A DNA stretch of 64,000 bases from Hypomesus transpacificus (GCF_021917145.1 NW_025813750.1:124001-188000), one strand, 5' to 3'; positions 1 to 11,846 are shown, counted from the first letter of the stretch. The notes: generated by a model not told the origin, from the sequence alone. Numbers and translations are program-made.

Positions 1-3000
1 CCGTGCCATGCCCATCATGCCTTGAGCCTGGAAGAGCTCGGAGGAAACACAGTTGCCTGTGATCCACCGTGCCTGATGCGCATGGAAACCCTCCTGTTGG
101 GAGGTGCCTCTCACAGGGATCCACACTGGGACAGCTGCTCCTTCACCCTTGACGTGGTTGAGCTGCACTGTTCCTCCGTGTCTGTAAAGGATCCCGTCCT
201 CCTCTTCTGGATCACTCAGGCAGCCTCTCAGGATGTGCACCCTCTGGAGTCTCCACAGCTTTAGCATGGACGGCTTGAAGAGGTAGACACCATTGGGATC
301 TGTCTCTAGGAAGAACTGTTTGAGGACGCTCTCCACTCTCTCCAGCAGCTCTGTAGGTTGTGGTACCTTACAATTGAAAAAAGGATTACAGATGATTTCA
401 TATGCATTAACGGAATACAGAAATTAAATTACGTATTTTTCTTATTTATGTTATAACATAACAAGCATTATTAATGTTATGAACATTCAAAAGTACCTTG
501 GTCCGGCAGTGTTCCCGGATATGCTGCTTTGTGGGATTGGCAGGCCTGATCCCACAGAAGGCGTATGCCTCCGTCAGCCTCTGCAGGTCAGTCTGGTCCA
601 CCACACAGAATGCAGCACTGAGGAACCGGCAGAAAGTGCTGTGGAGTGTATGGTGCTCTGACACGCACTCCCTTGAGAACCGCCGCATGCAATGGAAAAG
701 GTCCAGTTTGACAGTGATGTCGCTGCTGTACTTTCCCCGGGAGGCACATGAGTTGGTCAGGTTCCCAGATGTTGCCCCCGTCACCACAGCTTCCGTGGTT
801 TTCCATGAATCCCAGTGGAGGTGCTCCTGGGGGTCAAGGTTTGGGATCCGGAAATCAGCACAGCAGTCCCTGCTCACACAGTGAGAGAGAGAGAGAGAAA
901 AACACAAATTAATGATAGGCTTTGAGTTTCTATGTCACCTGCATACAATCCCCTGTAACTATATAGTATATTATATTTTGCTAAATGTTTCTGTCCTGTG
1001 TAAAATTGAATACAAAAGCTGTGATCTGGCTTTTACCTGTCCACCCACTGGTACTTTGCCTTCGGCAGTCCAGCTGAGTCGTAGCGATGAGACAGCCCCT
1101 CGTACATGGGTTCCAGCGACCGGTCACTCTCTGACTGAAGCATCACCCAGGACAGGATCATCCAGTTCTCATTCATCACGAGGACATGGTTCCGGATGAG
1201 AGCACCACCTTCCGGGCCACCTTCCGTGTGTGGTCAGCTCGAATGACCTGCCCAAAAGTGCCTTGCAGGACAAGAGTGAGGGTCTTCTCCTTACGGTGGT
1301 ACTCATGTACGAGGCAGTCTACTAGGTAGCGGGGACTGATGGCTACCCCACACCAGCCATTGGTCAAGTCGTATGTACCAAAGGGATCAGGGGTGTTGTC
1401 CTTCCGCATGGTGCCTGTGATGGTCTTCTGCCCATACAGGCCGGAGTCACCATCCTGCACATTCTGTACAGTCAACAGATAGGCAAGGTGTGCCCTCTCG
1501 TACCGTAGGTGCAGAGCCTCATTCAGCTGATTTGCCATGTCTGTGGCCGACCTCCCTGTGCGACATAGCTCATCCATTACCGTTTTGCAGATGGCTTTTT
1601 TGTGGGTGAGAAATGCTGGCAGGATGTTGCAGAAGAGTTGTGGCAGCATTTCCATCCACTGGGGTTTGTCAGCGAACCAGTACCTCTTGCATGTTTTGCA
1701 GTTCAGCCGAGAGGCCAAGATGTAGTACTGGCCGCTGGTCCCAATAATGACCCGGGGTCGCCCAACTCCTGCCGAAACCACATGGGGAGTGGAGCAGCCG
1801 TAGAGGCAGGGTAAAATGTAATTGTTCCTCACTCTCTCCATAATTGCATGCTCCGGTTTCCAAATGAAAAATGGATGTAGCTGGAAGTACTTGGGAGATG
1901 GCATATCATAGACTGGATCTATGAGTTCTGGTTGGGGTGGATGACGCCACAAGGAGATCATACCCATCAGATGTCGTACAGGTCGAGATCCTGGCCAAAG
2001 TCCCAAAGATTCCATCTCCGTTTTCATCCACATCTTCTGGTTTTGGGAGCAGTTCCACTGGCTGACGTCTTGGTCCTTCCTATGGAGTGGTGGTGGGATG
2101 GTAGACGGAGCTGGGGTAGGTAGCGCACCAGCTGCGGCTGGAACAGGACAGGGTAGAGCGACAGCAGCAGACGTGGCAGGAGATGGAGCAGAGTGCGGTG
2201 GCATGGTGGCTGCAGACAGCACAGGAGCCAGTCGGGGAGAGGCTGCAGGATGACAGATGATAATGATGAGCAACTACATTCTGTAAACAACAGACTAAAT
2301 ACATAGATTTTTAAACATATAAAATATTTTTAAATACTTTCAAGTAATTATATTATTAAATAATAGTGACTCATACCTTTTGAGATAGCAGTGTTTGCTG
2401 ACTCTGTACACAGGCCCAGTGCAAGCAACTCGGGCGGAACTGGCACTGGAGCCTTCACTGGAACTGGGGGATCTAATGACAAAATATGTATATAGCTCAC
2501 AACCTGTCTTTTTGCTACCGGGACTGCAGTGAGAGATGACTTTCAATCACAGGCTAAGAGTTAAATGAGGTAAGTAAGTTATGTTTGATTAAATCTTGTA
2601 TCTAGTTAGGCGCATGTAGACATCAATATTAACCTGGCAACAAAGAAGTGAGTCCATCACCCTGGTCTGGTCTGGAGAGTGTGGCTGCTGGTTTACTCTT
2701 TTCTATTACAGAAAGCACAATGTTATTCTCAACATCTAACATAGTAGCTCATGCAAAACACAACATATTGTTTGTAGTATGTTTTTAAATTGCAAGAGAT
2801 TCAGATGTAGTCCTAGGAACATGATCATTTTACCTTGAGCAGTGCTGGGGTCCAGTCTGTTACCAGGCAGTTTAGACTGAGCAGCGGATGGATTCTTATA
2901 TCCTGAAAAAAAGGACAAAGTTAGTCACCGTGTAAAAGTTATATTTCAGACTGACAGAGGCAAATTGCATGTGTGCTTTGTTTGCATGTAAGAACTTCTC

Positions 3001-4454
3001 TCAATTGGATCTGTCAGCAACTATCAAACAGCTTTAATCCTAAATAAATAATTTTGTTCAAAAACCTGTTAAGCAAACAATGCAAACGGTGGCATGCACA
3101 TTCATGCAGTCATCATGCAGACTATTACCCTCAACGAAGAGCCTGTAAATTCATAATGGGAATCATGCAGAGTATAAGAAAAAAAACACTTACCATCAAC
3201 GATGGAGAGGATGTAAATTCATGATTGGAGTTTTGAAAGGCAGAACACCATAAACATTGAACAAGGCCAGAAACGTGGCATGAACATTGAACAAGGCCAG
3301 GAACGTGGCATGAACATTGACCAAGAGTCATGTCTTGGTCCCAACAACTGATATGCAAAGAGACCTCGGCCTGCTGGTCTCTTATTCCTGGGAGATGAAG
3401 ATGCACCCGAAGACAGGGCAGCAGCTAGTGACAAAGCAGAGATGAAAAGATGTACAACATGCTGTCAAGTAGCAGTTCAAAAGCATATTGCTTTAAATGT
3501 GTCCTCAGTCACACACAACAAGGCCCACAAAGGAACATTCACTTACAGCTCTGCTTGACCATCTTGGAGGGGGAGATGTTCAGCATGGCTTGCTCCAGGT
3601 CTTCATCTTCATCCATGACTGTGGTGCAAACAGGAAAGAAACATAAGAATGTATTCCTTTCACTGTACAATAGTTACATTTATATCCTATCTGTTACATG
3701 CATCAAATGAAAGTTAACCATAATCACAAGCATTAAATTACTTATAATATTTAATTAATACTGATGACCTACCCACGGCTTGGCTGGAGGCGAGCAGAGG
3801 AGAGGACATGGATGCCTCCTGGGTCTTCTTGGTCAGGTACCGCTTCAGTTTGTCCATGCTAGTTCCCGGAGTGGTGGTCCGGGACAGAACGAACGCTGCA
3901 AAGCCATCTGCCCTACCCTCCCAGACGTCACCCCAGGTCCTTGTTGGCATGCGGCCAAAGCCGACCTGTTGGTCCTCCTCCACTGAGCTGACAGCCCCGG
4001 TCCTCCTGGCCTCGTACTCCAGCACTGCCTTGATTTCCTTGAAGGAATTGGCATACCCTACAAAGGACCGCAGGCTGTCTTTGCTGGGCCCATCCAAAGG
4101 CATGCCAGCCATTTGCTCCTTTTCAAATTGTTTAATGAGGTACAGAGTGTACCCCACATCATTTTCAAGGAGCCATCTGACCAATTTCCCCTTATACTTT
4201 CCAAACTGTAAAGTATACTCCCCCAACACCTCAGTTTGATCAGACACATCCCCCCCTCGGTCACGGACCAAAGAGCACGCCCTTGCCCTCATCTGCTCCT
4301 CCTTTATGGGTGCTGACTTGTCCTTCAGAGAGACAGAGGAGTCCTTCCAACGCTTGGCTTCCTCAGTTGCATCTTGGAGAAGGTAGCCATGTGACCCCTT
4401 CCGAAAGACCACCACCACTCTCCCAGGATAAAAACTAAAAACTTGCTTAGACAT
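1..4454 (-). pseudogene. DDE/RNase H-fold transposase-derived multi-exon gene (3' end beyond window)
   Basis: This is a minus-strand gene with exons read from splice sites at 4454-3773, 3618-3547, 2902-2834, about 2694-2634, 2472-2377, 2242-1037, 869-497 and 366 to the left edge. The first exon begins with a Met and carries LQFGKYKGKLVRWLLENDVG, a motif I associate with uncharacterised fish proteins. The large exon has paired Cys residues (CLYGC, CKTCKRYW) like the DUF6729 family, then RADHTRKVARKV. The next exon junction gives VDRDCC and the last exon gives QQEGFH. These three would fit the Asp, Asp and Glu of a DDE-type RNase H fold; that assignment is inference. Near 1190 the frame changes between SSGTMSS and VMNENWM, which looks like a small deletion, so this copy is probably broken. 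A small exon may also lie between 2903 and 3546. No terminal inverted repeats were found, so it may be an immobile, formerly domesticated gene. Confidence 0.55.
3253..3330. repeat. short tandem repeat, unit about 29 bp
   Basis: About two and a half copies of a 29-bp unit built on acattgaacaaggccag and aacgtggcatga stand in an intron-like part of the minus-strand gene. No coding role is visible. Confidence 0.75.
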
Positions 4455-5187
4455 CTGTATTTAAAAGAAATAACACATTCAATAATTACAACAAATTACA
4501 TGTCAAGAGGGGGTGGTAGCCAGAGTATTTTCAAACAACACTGCCCTACAGTAGATCTGTATCTATTCGATGAGTGTGCTTACTTGAGGTGAATGTGCCT
4601 CATCTCAACTCCCCCATCCTCCCCCATCCCCCAACAATCCCCCTCAATGTCCTTTGTCTTGGAATGTGTATTAGCTGCGAACAGCTCTCTTCTAACATGA
4701 CTTTTATTCACGATTCACTATTAATTTTACATAACATGCTGGCAAACCATTTTCGGTATATTGTTAGTAACTAACGTTACTGAATAACTTTGGGAAGTTA
4801 TAGTAGTACCAACGTAACATTGCATTAGTGGCTACTGTACATACAGTTTCATTCATTCATACTGTTAGACTGAGAGTCATAGCGTGCTCAATGTTGAGTT
4901 TTCACAAAGCAGAGATGAGTAAAATAACATGTTCATTCATGATTTAGCTAGCTATTTTTAGATCTATCCAGATGGATATCTTACCTCAGTGCAGATCTAC
5001 GTGTACTGTTCTCTCAAAAAATATTCTGATCTGAGACGCTTCTCTATCTCGTAAGAAAACCGCGAAACAGCGCCCCCCAAATCCCCATAGTGGCCACAAA
5101 TGGTAGTATTCGATATGGTTAAGGATAGCCATAGAGAATGAATGGGAAAAGTTAAGGAAGTTAAGACCATTCATCGCAGCCTCCCGC
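4455..5187. other. gene-free interval between left gene and tRNA array
   Basis: AT-rich sequence upstream of the minus-strand gene start. I see no ORF, repeat or RNA gene here. It may hold the promoter of the left gene, but no motif is convincing. Confidence 0.4.
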
Positions 5188-5220
5188 GCGGCTGACCCGG
5201 GTTCGATTCCCGGCCAATGC
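5188..5220 (+). pseudogene. tRNA-Gly 3' half at array edge
   Basis: Only the T arm and 3' acceptor strand of the array tRNA-Gly are present (gctgacccgggttcgattcc then cggccaatgc). The anticodon arm is replaced by unrelated sequence, so this is a truncation at the array's left boundary. Confidence 0.8.
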
Positions 5221-5349
5221 TGAACCTTGAGAAAAATGTGTTTTATCTGGTGTCATTCCACTGCTTGCGGGCATTAGATATAGTCACGTGAGCTCCTGGA
5301 CGATCGATCAGCTTCGGTTCGAGCTCGGCTGGCAAACAGTTGACAACGG

Positions 5350-5431
5350 GGTAGCGTGGCCGAGCGGTCCAAGGCGCTGGATTAAGGCTCCAGTCTCTCC
5401 GGAGGCGTGGGTTCGAATCCCACCGCTGCCA
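5350..5431 (+). tRNA. tRNA-Leu (AAG)
   Basis: The 82-nt class II tRNA has acceptor GGTAGCG/CGCTGCC fully paired, anticodon loop TTAAGGC giving AAG, A box TGGCCGAGCGG, B box GGTTCGAATCC, and a TTTT terminator directly after. It looks functional. Confidence 0.95.
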
Positions 5432-5737
5432 CTTTTGTAGGGTGCTAACGGCGTCTCATTGCTTTCAAGTCAGTAAGTGGGTTTGAAAGGTGAACTGTGG
5501 CTCGACGTGTTGTGTTGTCGTTGATGCTTTCTTGGGGGATCGTAGGTATAGTTGCTCCATCACCAGACAATACAAACCGTGAAGAGGCATTTCGTCTCTT
5601 GTGACGGTCGAACACATCCGGAGTAGGCCAAGTGTTCCAAACTCGACAGAAGTATAAACCAGGTTTAGGGCAATCTGTTACTAGTTCAGTATCGATCAGT
5701 TTTGGGAGAAGCTCGGGTGGCCAACAGCTGACAACGG

Positions 5738-5819
5738 GGTAGCGTGGCCGAGCGGTCCAAGGCGCTGGATTTAGGCTCCAGTCTCTCCGGAGGCGTGGGT
5801 TCGAATCCGACTGCTGCCA
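5738..5819 (+). tRNA. tRNA-Leu (TAG), damaged T stem
   Basis: The loop TTTAGGC gives anticodon TAG. The T-stem 3' strand reads CCGAC instead of CCCAC and acceptor pair 7-66 is G-T, so function is doubtful. Confidence 0.85.
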
Positions 5820-6139
5820 CTTTTGTAGGGTGCTAATGCCGTCTCGTTGCTTTCAAGTCAGTAAGTGGGTTTGAAAGGTGAACTGTGGCTCGACATGTTG
5901 TCGTTGATGCTTTCTTGGGGCATCGTAGGTATAGTGGCTCCATCACCAGACAATACAAAGTGTGAGAGGCATTTCGTCTATTGTGACGGTCGAGCACATC
6001 CGGATTAGGCCAAGTGTTCCAAACTCGACAGAAGTATAAACCAGGTTTATGGCAAACTCTTACTAGTTGGACGTCAGTAGGTGGTGTGAAAAATTGAACC
6101 GTGGCTCGAAAAGCTGTGCGATCATGGAGGATGTTGTGG

Positions 6140-6211
6140 GCATTGCTGGTATAGTGGCAAGCATAGCTGCCTTCCAAGCAGTTGACCCGGGTTCGATTCC
6201 CGGCCAATGCA
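6140..6211 (+). tRNA. tRNA-Gly (TCC), acceptor mismatch
   Basis: The 72-nt gene has anticodon TCC in loop CTTCCAA and B box GGTTCGATTCC. Position 7 is C where the other array copies have G, which breaks pair 7-66. Confidence 0.9.
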
Positions 6212-6339
6212 GAACCTTGAGAAAGATGTGTTTTATCTGGGGTCATTCCACTGCTTGCGGGCATTAGATATAGTCACTTGAGCTCCTGGACGATCGATCA
6301 GCTTCGGTTTGAGCTCGGCTGGCCAACAGCTGACAACGG

Positions 6340-6421
6340 GGTAGCGTGGCCGAGCTGTCCAAGGCGCTGGATTAAGGCTCCAGTCTCTCCAGAGGCGTGG
6401 GTTCGAATCCCACCGCTGCCA
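6340..6421 (+). tRNA. tRNA-Leu (AAG), D-loop variant
   Basis: The acceptor stem and AAG anticodon are intact. The D loop reads GAGCTG instead of GAGCGG, losing one of the conserved G18-G19 pair, and the variable arm has a C-to-A or G-to-A type change. Confidence 0.9.
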
Positions 6422-6741
6422 GTTTTGTAGGGTGCTAACGCCGTCTCGTTGCTTTCAAGTCAGTAAGTGGGTTTTAAAGTTGAATTATGGCTCGACATGT
6501 TGTCGTTGATGCTTTCTTGGGGCATCGTAGGTATAGTGGCTCCATCACCAGACAATACAAAGTGTGAGAGGCATTTCGTCTCTTGTGACGGTCGAGCACA
6601 TCCGGATTAGGCCAAGTGTTCCAAACTCGACAGAAGTATAAACCAGTTTTAGGGCAATTAATTACTAGTTGGACGTCAGTAGGTGGTGTGAAAAGTCGAA
6701 CCGTGGCTCGAAATGCTGTGCGATCATGGAGGATGTCGTGG

Positions 6742-6813
6742 GCATTGGTGGTATAGTGGCAAGCATAGCTGCCTTCCAAGCAGTTGACCCGGGTTCGATT
6801 CCCGGCCAATGCA
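6742..6813 (+). tRNA. tRNA-Gly (TCC)
   Basis: The acceptor GCATTGG/CCAATGC is fully paired and the anticodon is TCC. A box (TGGTATAGTGG) and B box are intact. This is the best-formed Gly type in the array. A T4 run follows about 20 nt downstream. Confidence 0.95.
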
Positions 6814-6944
6814 GAACCTTGAGAAAGATGTGTTTTATCTGGTGTCATTCCACTGCTTGCAGGCATTAGACTAGTCACGTGAGCTCCTGGACGATCGATC
6901 AGCTTCGGTTGGAGCTCGGCTGGCCAACAGTTGACAACGGGGGG

Positions 6945-7026
6945 GGTAGCGTGGCCGAGCGGTCCAAGGCGCTGGATTAAGGCTCCAGTCTCTCCGGAGG
7001 CGTGGGTTCGAATCCCACCGCTGCCA
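6945..7026 (+). tRNA. tRNA-Leu (AAG)
   Basis: All stems are paired and the anticodon is AAG. The gene is preceded by an expanded G run (eight G including its first two bases), where the counterpart at 14217 has only four. Confidence 0.95.
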
Positions 7027-7104
7027 CTTTTGTAGGGTGCTAACGGCGTCTCATTGCTTTCACGTCAGTAAGTGGGTTTGAAAGGTGAACTGTGGCTCGA
7101 CGTG

Positions 7105-7129
7105 TTAGGGTAACCCTAACCCTAACCCT
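7105..7129. repeat. inverted telomere-like motif (TTAGGG then CCCTAA repeats)
   Basis: One TTAGGG is followed at once by three CCCTAA-type units, a head-to-head arrangement, inside a Leu-unit leader. The counterpart at 14377 has one unit fewer. Confidence 0.85.
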
Positions 7130-7362
7130 TTGTGTTGTGTTGTCGTTGATGCTTTCTTGGGGCATCGTAGGTATAGTGGCTCCATCCGCATACAATAGAA
7201 ACCGTGAAGAGGCATTTCGTCTCCTGTGACGGTCGAACACATCCAGATTAGGCCAAGTGTTCCAAACTCGACAGAAACATTAACCAGGTTTGGGGAAATC
7301 TGTTACTAGTTCAGTATCGATCAGTTTTGGGAAAAGCTCGGGTGGCCAACGGCTGACAACGG

Positions 7363-7444
7363 GGTAGCTTGGCCGAGCGGTCCAAGGTGCTGGATTTAAG
7401 CTCCAGTCTCTCTGGAGGCGTGGGTTTGAATCCCACCACTGCCA
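7363..7444 (+). tRNA. tRNA-Leu (TAA), probable pseudogene
   Basis: The loop TTTAAGC gives anticodon TAA. Acceptor GGTAGCT faces CACTGCC, so pairs 6-67 and 7-66 fail, and the B box is GGTTTGAATCC with C56 lost. Confidence 0.85.
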
Positions 7445-7550
7445 CTTTTGTAGGGTGTTAACGCCGTCTCCTTGCTTTCACGTCAGTAAGTGGGTTTGAA
7501 AGGTGAACTGTGCCTCGACGTGTTGTGTTTTCGTTGCTGCTTACAAATCA

Positions 7551-9472
7551 AATCAAATTTATTTGTATAGCCCTTTTTACACGCAAGCATGTCACAGAGG
7601 GCTTCACATGCGCCCATAGAACTGCCCCTCAACCAACCTAAACCCTCAAGGAAGACAAGGAAAAACTCCCAGAAAAACTCCCACCGGGAGAAAAAATGGA
7701 AGAAACCTTGGGAGGAGCAATTCAGAGAGGGATCCCCTCCTCCAGAGACGGTTGGTAAGAGAGAGGAGCAGAACACAAGCTAAACATAGTCATACAGTGT
7801 CAATGGGTTTTGAAACACCAAAATCCATTGTTCGGCTTTATAGACGTTGGATGGGACCGGGAAACTCGCTGTTGGCCGTCATGGAGACTGGATTCCGGGT
7901 GACGACCTGGTTCAGCGTTGGCAGACCGACGACCAAGCAGGTCCTGACAGCTCAAACCCCCCACACCACAGGGAATGTGTGGGGGGGGGACAGAGAGGAG
8001 AGCAGGGATTAGAGAATGCCAGGAGCAGCTAACAGTTACAGTCAAAATAGAATGAGATCCCCACCGGTCAAGTGTGGACTAGTGCAGCAATTTAACAGAG
8101 CAAAAAGGGTATTTGATGCAGCCCCACACACCAAAACAACGACAGCCCCCCTCAGTTGGAACATGAAATCTGTTCCAGGGGAAAGAACTCTAAAGTAGGT
8201 TATACTTATACGAATAAGGATGAAAACAGCCAGTCCCCCGTTGTCTCCAACTAGTAATAAAAACTATAACAGTGACAATATACAGCAACGGAACTATAAT
8301 AATAATAATACTAACAATATACAGTAACAGGTTTACTTTATTTGTAACATCTAGCTGGGCAATGTGAACATAAGCTATAATTAAAATTTAAAAGTTACAT
8401 GTGATACACACATAGGCAAGCACACATCCCAGGTTTACATAGAAAGTACACACATACTTCCCTTTAACAATCATAGAATTGACTAAACAAGAACGTTTTT
8501 AATCTAGTTTTAAATGTCGAGACAGTATCAGCTTCCTTAATTGAGATGGGTAATTTGTTCCAAAGAAGAGGTGCTCTATATGAGAACGCCCTACCTCCAG
8601 CAGTTTTTTTCTTAACTTTGGGTATTACCAGATAGCCGGCATTTTGAGATCTTAGAGACCTTGCGGGGCAATAGGGTGCAAGGAGACCGGAAAGGTACAG
8701 TGGTGCCAATCCATGCAGAGATTTGTAAGTTAGTAGTAGAACTTTGAAATCAGCTCTGGCTTGGATAGGGAGCCAGTGTAAAGAGATAAGAGTCGATGTT
8801 ATATGATCAAACTTTCTAGTTTTAGTCAATAGTCTAGCAGCAGCATTTTGCACCCGCTGTAAGTTTTTTAGGAAGGTAATTGGGAGGCCAGAGAACAACA
8901 CATTGCAGTAGTCCAATCGGGACGTAACAAAAGCATGTATTAGTTTTTCAGCATCATCCTTTGAGAGGAATTTTCGTATTTTGGCAATATTACGTAGATG
9001 GAAAAATGCTGTTCTGGTGATTTGCTTAATATGGTACTCAAACGAAATGTCTGGGTCCATTGTGACTCCCAGATTTTTTACCAGCTGGCTTTGAGATACT
9101 TTGACGCCGTCTAAGTCTAAGGTTAGATGGGATAAGTTATTTCGGTGTTTTTTCGGACCAAAAATTTGAACCTCGGTTTTATCCGAATTAAGAAGAAGGA
9201 AATTTGCAGTCATCCAAGTTTTCAACCCGGAAACACAGGTTTCCATAGCATGTGGAAATTCTCCCGGCTTTATAGACATGTATAGCTGAGTATCATCTGC
9301 ATAGCAGTGAAAATCTACCCCAAAACTTCTAATTATGTTTCCTAAAGGCAACATATAGAGTGAAAATAACAGAGGGCCTAAAACTGAACCCTGTGGTACT
9401 CCGTATTTTACAATGGAGCTCCTGGATGAGCAACCATCATAGTGGACATATTGTGATCAGATAGATACGATC
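7551..9472 (-). mobile_element. L2-type LINE, 5'-truncated, copy A
   Basis: This minus-strand LINE is inserted in a Leu-unit spacer. Its 3' end is the typical tail (plus strand aaatcaaatcaaatttattt). Coding sequence (9354-8464) covers RT motif C ([10 protein letters not shown]) through the C-terminus ending [15 protein letters not shown]; the endonuclease and the first RT motifs are missing. The break at about 9472 abuts array sequence, and ctgctt at both junctions may be a short target-site duplication. Copy B at 14817 differs by only a few bases, so both derive from one insertion copied with the array. Confidence 0.9.
8464..9354 (-). pseudogene. L2 LINE reverse transcriptase, C-terminal part
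   Basis: An open frame of 296 residues begins at [15 protein letters not shown], just downstream of RT motif B. The catalytic YADD motif (motif C) is present, followed by the thumb and a conserved LINE C-terminal segment ([33 protein letters not shown]). Without EN and RT motifs A and B it cannot act alone. Confidence 0.9.
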
Positions 9473-9686
9473 TGCTTTCTTGGGGCATCGTAGGTATAGT
9501 GGCTACATCACCAGACAATACAAACCATGAAGAGGCATTTCGTCTCTTGTCACGGTCGAACACATCCAGATTAGGCCAAGTGTTCCAAACTCGCCAGAAG
9601 TATAAACCAGGTTTGGGTTAATCTATTACTAGTTCAGTACAGATACGTTTTGGGAGAAGCTCGGGTTGCCAACAGCTGACAACGGG

Positions 9687-9768
9687 GGTAGCGTGGCCGA
9701 GCGGTCCAAGGCGCTGGATTTAGGCTCCAGTCTTTCTGGAGGCGTGGGTTCGAATTCCACCGCTGCCA
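9687..9768 (+). tRNA. tRNA-Leu (TAG)
   Basis: The acceptor stem is intact and the anticodon is TAG. The T stem has one G-T pair (TCCAC for CCCAC) and the variable arm is CTTTCTGGAGG. It could still be functional. Confidence 0.9.
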
Positions 9769-10074
9769 GTTTTGCAGGGTGCTAACGCCGTCTCGTTGCT
9801 TTCACGTCAGTAAGTGGGTTTGAAAGGTGAACTGTGGCTCGACGTGTCGTGTTTTCGTTGATGCTTTCTTGGGGCATCGTAGGTATAGTGGCTCCATCCG
9901 CATACAATACAAACCGTGAAGAGGCATTTCGTCTCCTGTGACGGTCGAACACATCCAGATTAGGCCAAGTGTTCCAAACTCGACAGAAGCATTAACCAGG
10001 TTTGGGGAAATCTGTTACTAGTTCAGTATCGATCAGTTTTGGGAAAAGCTCGGGTGGCCAACGGCTGACAACGG

Positions 10075-10156
10075 GGTAGCTTGGCCGAGCGGTCCAAGGC
10101 GCTGGATTTAAGCTCCAGTCTCTCTGGAGGCGTGGGTTCGAATCCCACCAGAGCCA
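10075..10156 (+). tRNA. tRNA-Leu (TAA), probable pseudogene
   Basis: The anticodon is TAA. The 3' acceptor strand is CAGAGCC against GGTAGCT, leaving only the first three pairs, so the acceptor stem cannot form although the B box is intact. Confidence 0.85.
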
Positions 10157-10481
10157 CATTTGTAGGGTGCTAACGCCGTCTCGTTGCTTTCATGTCAGTA
10201 AGTGGGTTTGAAAGGTGAACTGTGGCTCGACGTGTTGTGTTTTCGTTGATGCTTTCTTGGGGCATCGTAGGTATAGTGGCTCCATCACCAGACAATACAA
10301 AGTGTGAGAGGCATTTCGTCTCTTGTGACGGTCGAGCACATCCGGATTAGGCCAAGTGTTCCAAACTTGACAGAAGTATAAACCAGGTTTATGGCAATCT
10401 CTTACTAGTTGGACGTCAGTAGGTGGTGTGAAAAATCGAACCGTGGCTCGAAAAGCTGTGCAATCATGGAGGATGTCGTGG

Positions 10482-10553
10482 GCATTGGTGGTATAGTGGC
10501 AAGCATAGCTGCCTTCCAAGCAGTTGACCCGGGTTCGATTCCCGGCCAATGCA
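10482..10553 (+). tRNA. tRNA-Gly (TCC)
   Basis: The stems are fully paired and the anticodon is TCC, identical to the copy at 6742. The upstream leader has gcaatcatgg where most copies have gcgatcatgg. Confidence 0.95.
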
Positions 10554-10682
10554 GAACCTTGAGAAAGATGTGTTTTATCTGGTGCCATTCCACTGCTTGC
10601 GGGCATTAGATATAGTCACGTGAGCTCCTGGACGATCGATCAGCTTCGGTTCGAGCTCGGCTGGCAACAGCTGACAACGGGG

Positions 10683-10764
10683 GGTAGCGTGGCCGAGCGG
10701 TCCAAGGCGCTGGATAAAGGCTCCAGTCTCTCTGGAGGCGTGGGTTCGAATCCCACCAGAGCCA
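10683..10764 (+). tRNA. tRNA-Leu (AAG) with A at position 33, probable pseudogene
   Basis: The anticodon loop is TAAAGGC, so the near-universal T33 is A. The 3' acceptor strand is CAGAGCC, with three mismatches. The identical variant recurs at 17949 through the segmental duplication. Confidence 0.85.
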
Positions 10765-11070
10765 CTTTTGTAGGGTGCTAACGCCGTCTCGTTGCTTTCA
10801 CGTCAGTAAGTGGGTTTGAAAGGTGAACTGTGGCTCGACGTGTTGTGTTTTCGTTGATGCTTTCTTGGGGCATTGTAGGTATAGTGGCTCCATCCGCATA
10901 CAATACAAACCGTGAAGAGGCATTTCGTCTCCTGTGACGGTCAAACACATCCAGATTAGGCCAAGTGTTCCAAACTCGACAGAAGCATTAACCAGGTTTG
11001 GGGAAATCTGTTACTAGTTCAGTATCGATCAGTTTTGTGAAAAGCTCAGGTGGCCAACGGCTGACAACGG

Positions 11071-11152
11071 GGTAGCTTGGCCGAGCGGTCCAAGGTGCTG
11101 GATTTAAGCTCCAGTCTCTCTGGAGGCGTGGGTTTGAATCCCACCACTGCCA
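11071..11152 (+). tRNA. tRNA-Leu (TAA), probable pseudogene
   Basis: Anticodon TAA, acceptor GGTAGCT/CACTGCC with two mismatches, and B box GGTTTGAATCC, matching the copy at 7363. Confidence 0.85.
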
Positions 11153-11458
11153 CTTTTGTAGGGTGCTAACGCCGTCTCCTTGCTTTCACGTCAGTAAGTG
11201 GGTTTGAAAGGTGAACTGTGGCTCGACGTGTTGTGTTTTCGTTGATGCTTTCTTGGGGCATCGTAGGTATAGTGGCTACATCACCAGACAATACAAACCA
11301 TGAAGAGGCATTTCGTCTCTTGTCACGGTCGAACACATCCAGATTAGGCCAAGTGTTCCAAACTCGCCAGAAGTATAAACCAGGTTTGGGTTAATCTATT
11401 ACTAGTTCAGTACCGATACGTTTTGGGAGAAGCTCGGGTTGCCAACAGCTGACAACGG

Positions 11459-11540
11459 GGTAGCGTGGCCGAGCGGTCCAAGGCGCTGGATTTAGGCTCC
11501 AGTCTTTCTGGAGGCGTGGGTTCGAATCCCACCGCTGCCA
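11459..11540 (+). tRNA. tRNA-Leu (TAG)
   Basis: The acceptor, D and T stems are intact with anticodon TAG. The variable arm reads CTTTCTGGAGG, and TTTT follows the gene. Confidence 0.93.
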
Positions 11541-11846
11541 GTTTTGCAGGGTGCTAACGCCGTCTCGTTGCTTTCACGTCAGTAAGTGGGTTTGAAAGGT
11601 GAACTGTGGCTCGACGTGTTGTGTTTTCGTTGATGCTTTCTTGGGGCATCGTAGGTATAGTGGCTCCATCCGCATACAATACAAACCGTGAAGAGGCATT
11701 TCGTCTCCTGTGACGGTCAAACACATCCAGATTAGGCCAAGTGTTCCAAACTCGACAGAAGCATTAACCAGGTTTGGGGAAATCTGTTACTAGTTCAGTA
11801 TCGATCAGTTTTGTGAAAAGCTCAGGTGGCCAACGGCTGACAACGG

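Noticed and set aside
2736-3434. Minus-strand frames at 2.7-3.4 kb as separate proteins
   Set aside because: They include introns and the 29-bp repeats of the left gene; only short exons with splice sites are supported.
5833-6264. Recurrent 60-140 residue frames across the tRNA array (for example the GMTPDKTHLSQGSALAGNRT type)
   Set aside because: They are read from tRNA genes and spacers in both directions and repeat with the array; not protein genes.
7589-8198. Plus-strand frames over the L2 LINE 3' region
   Set aside because: Antisense to the LINE untranslated and C-terminal region, with no independent support.
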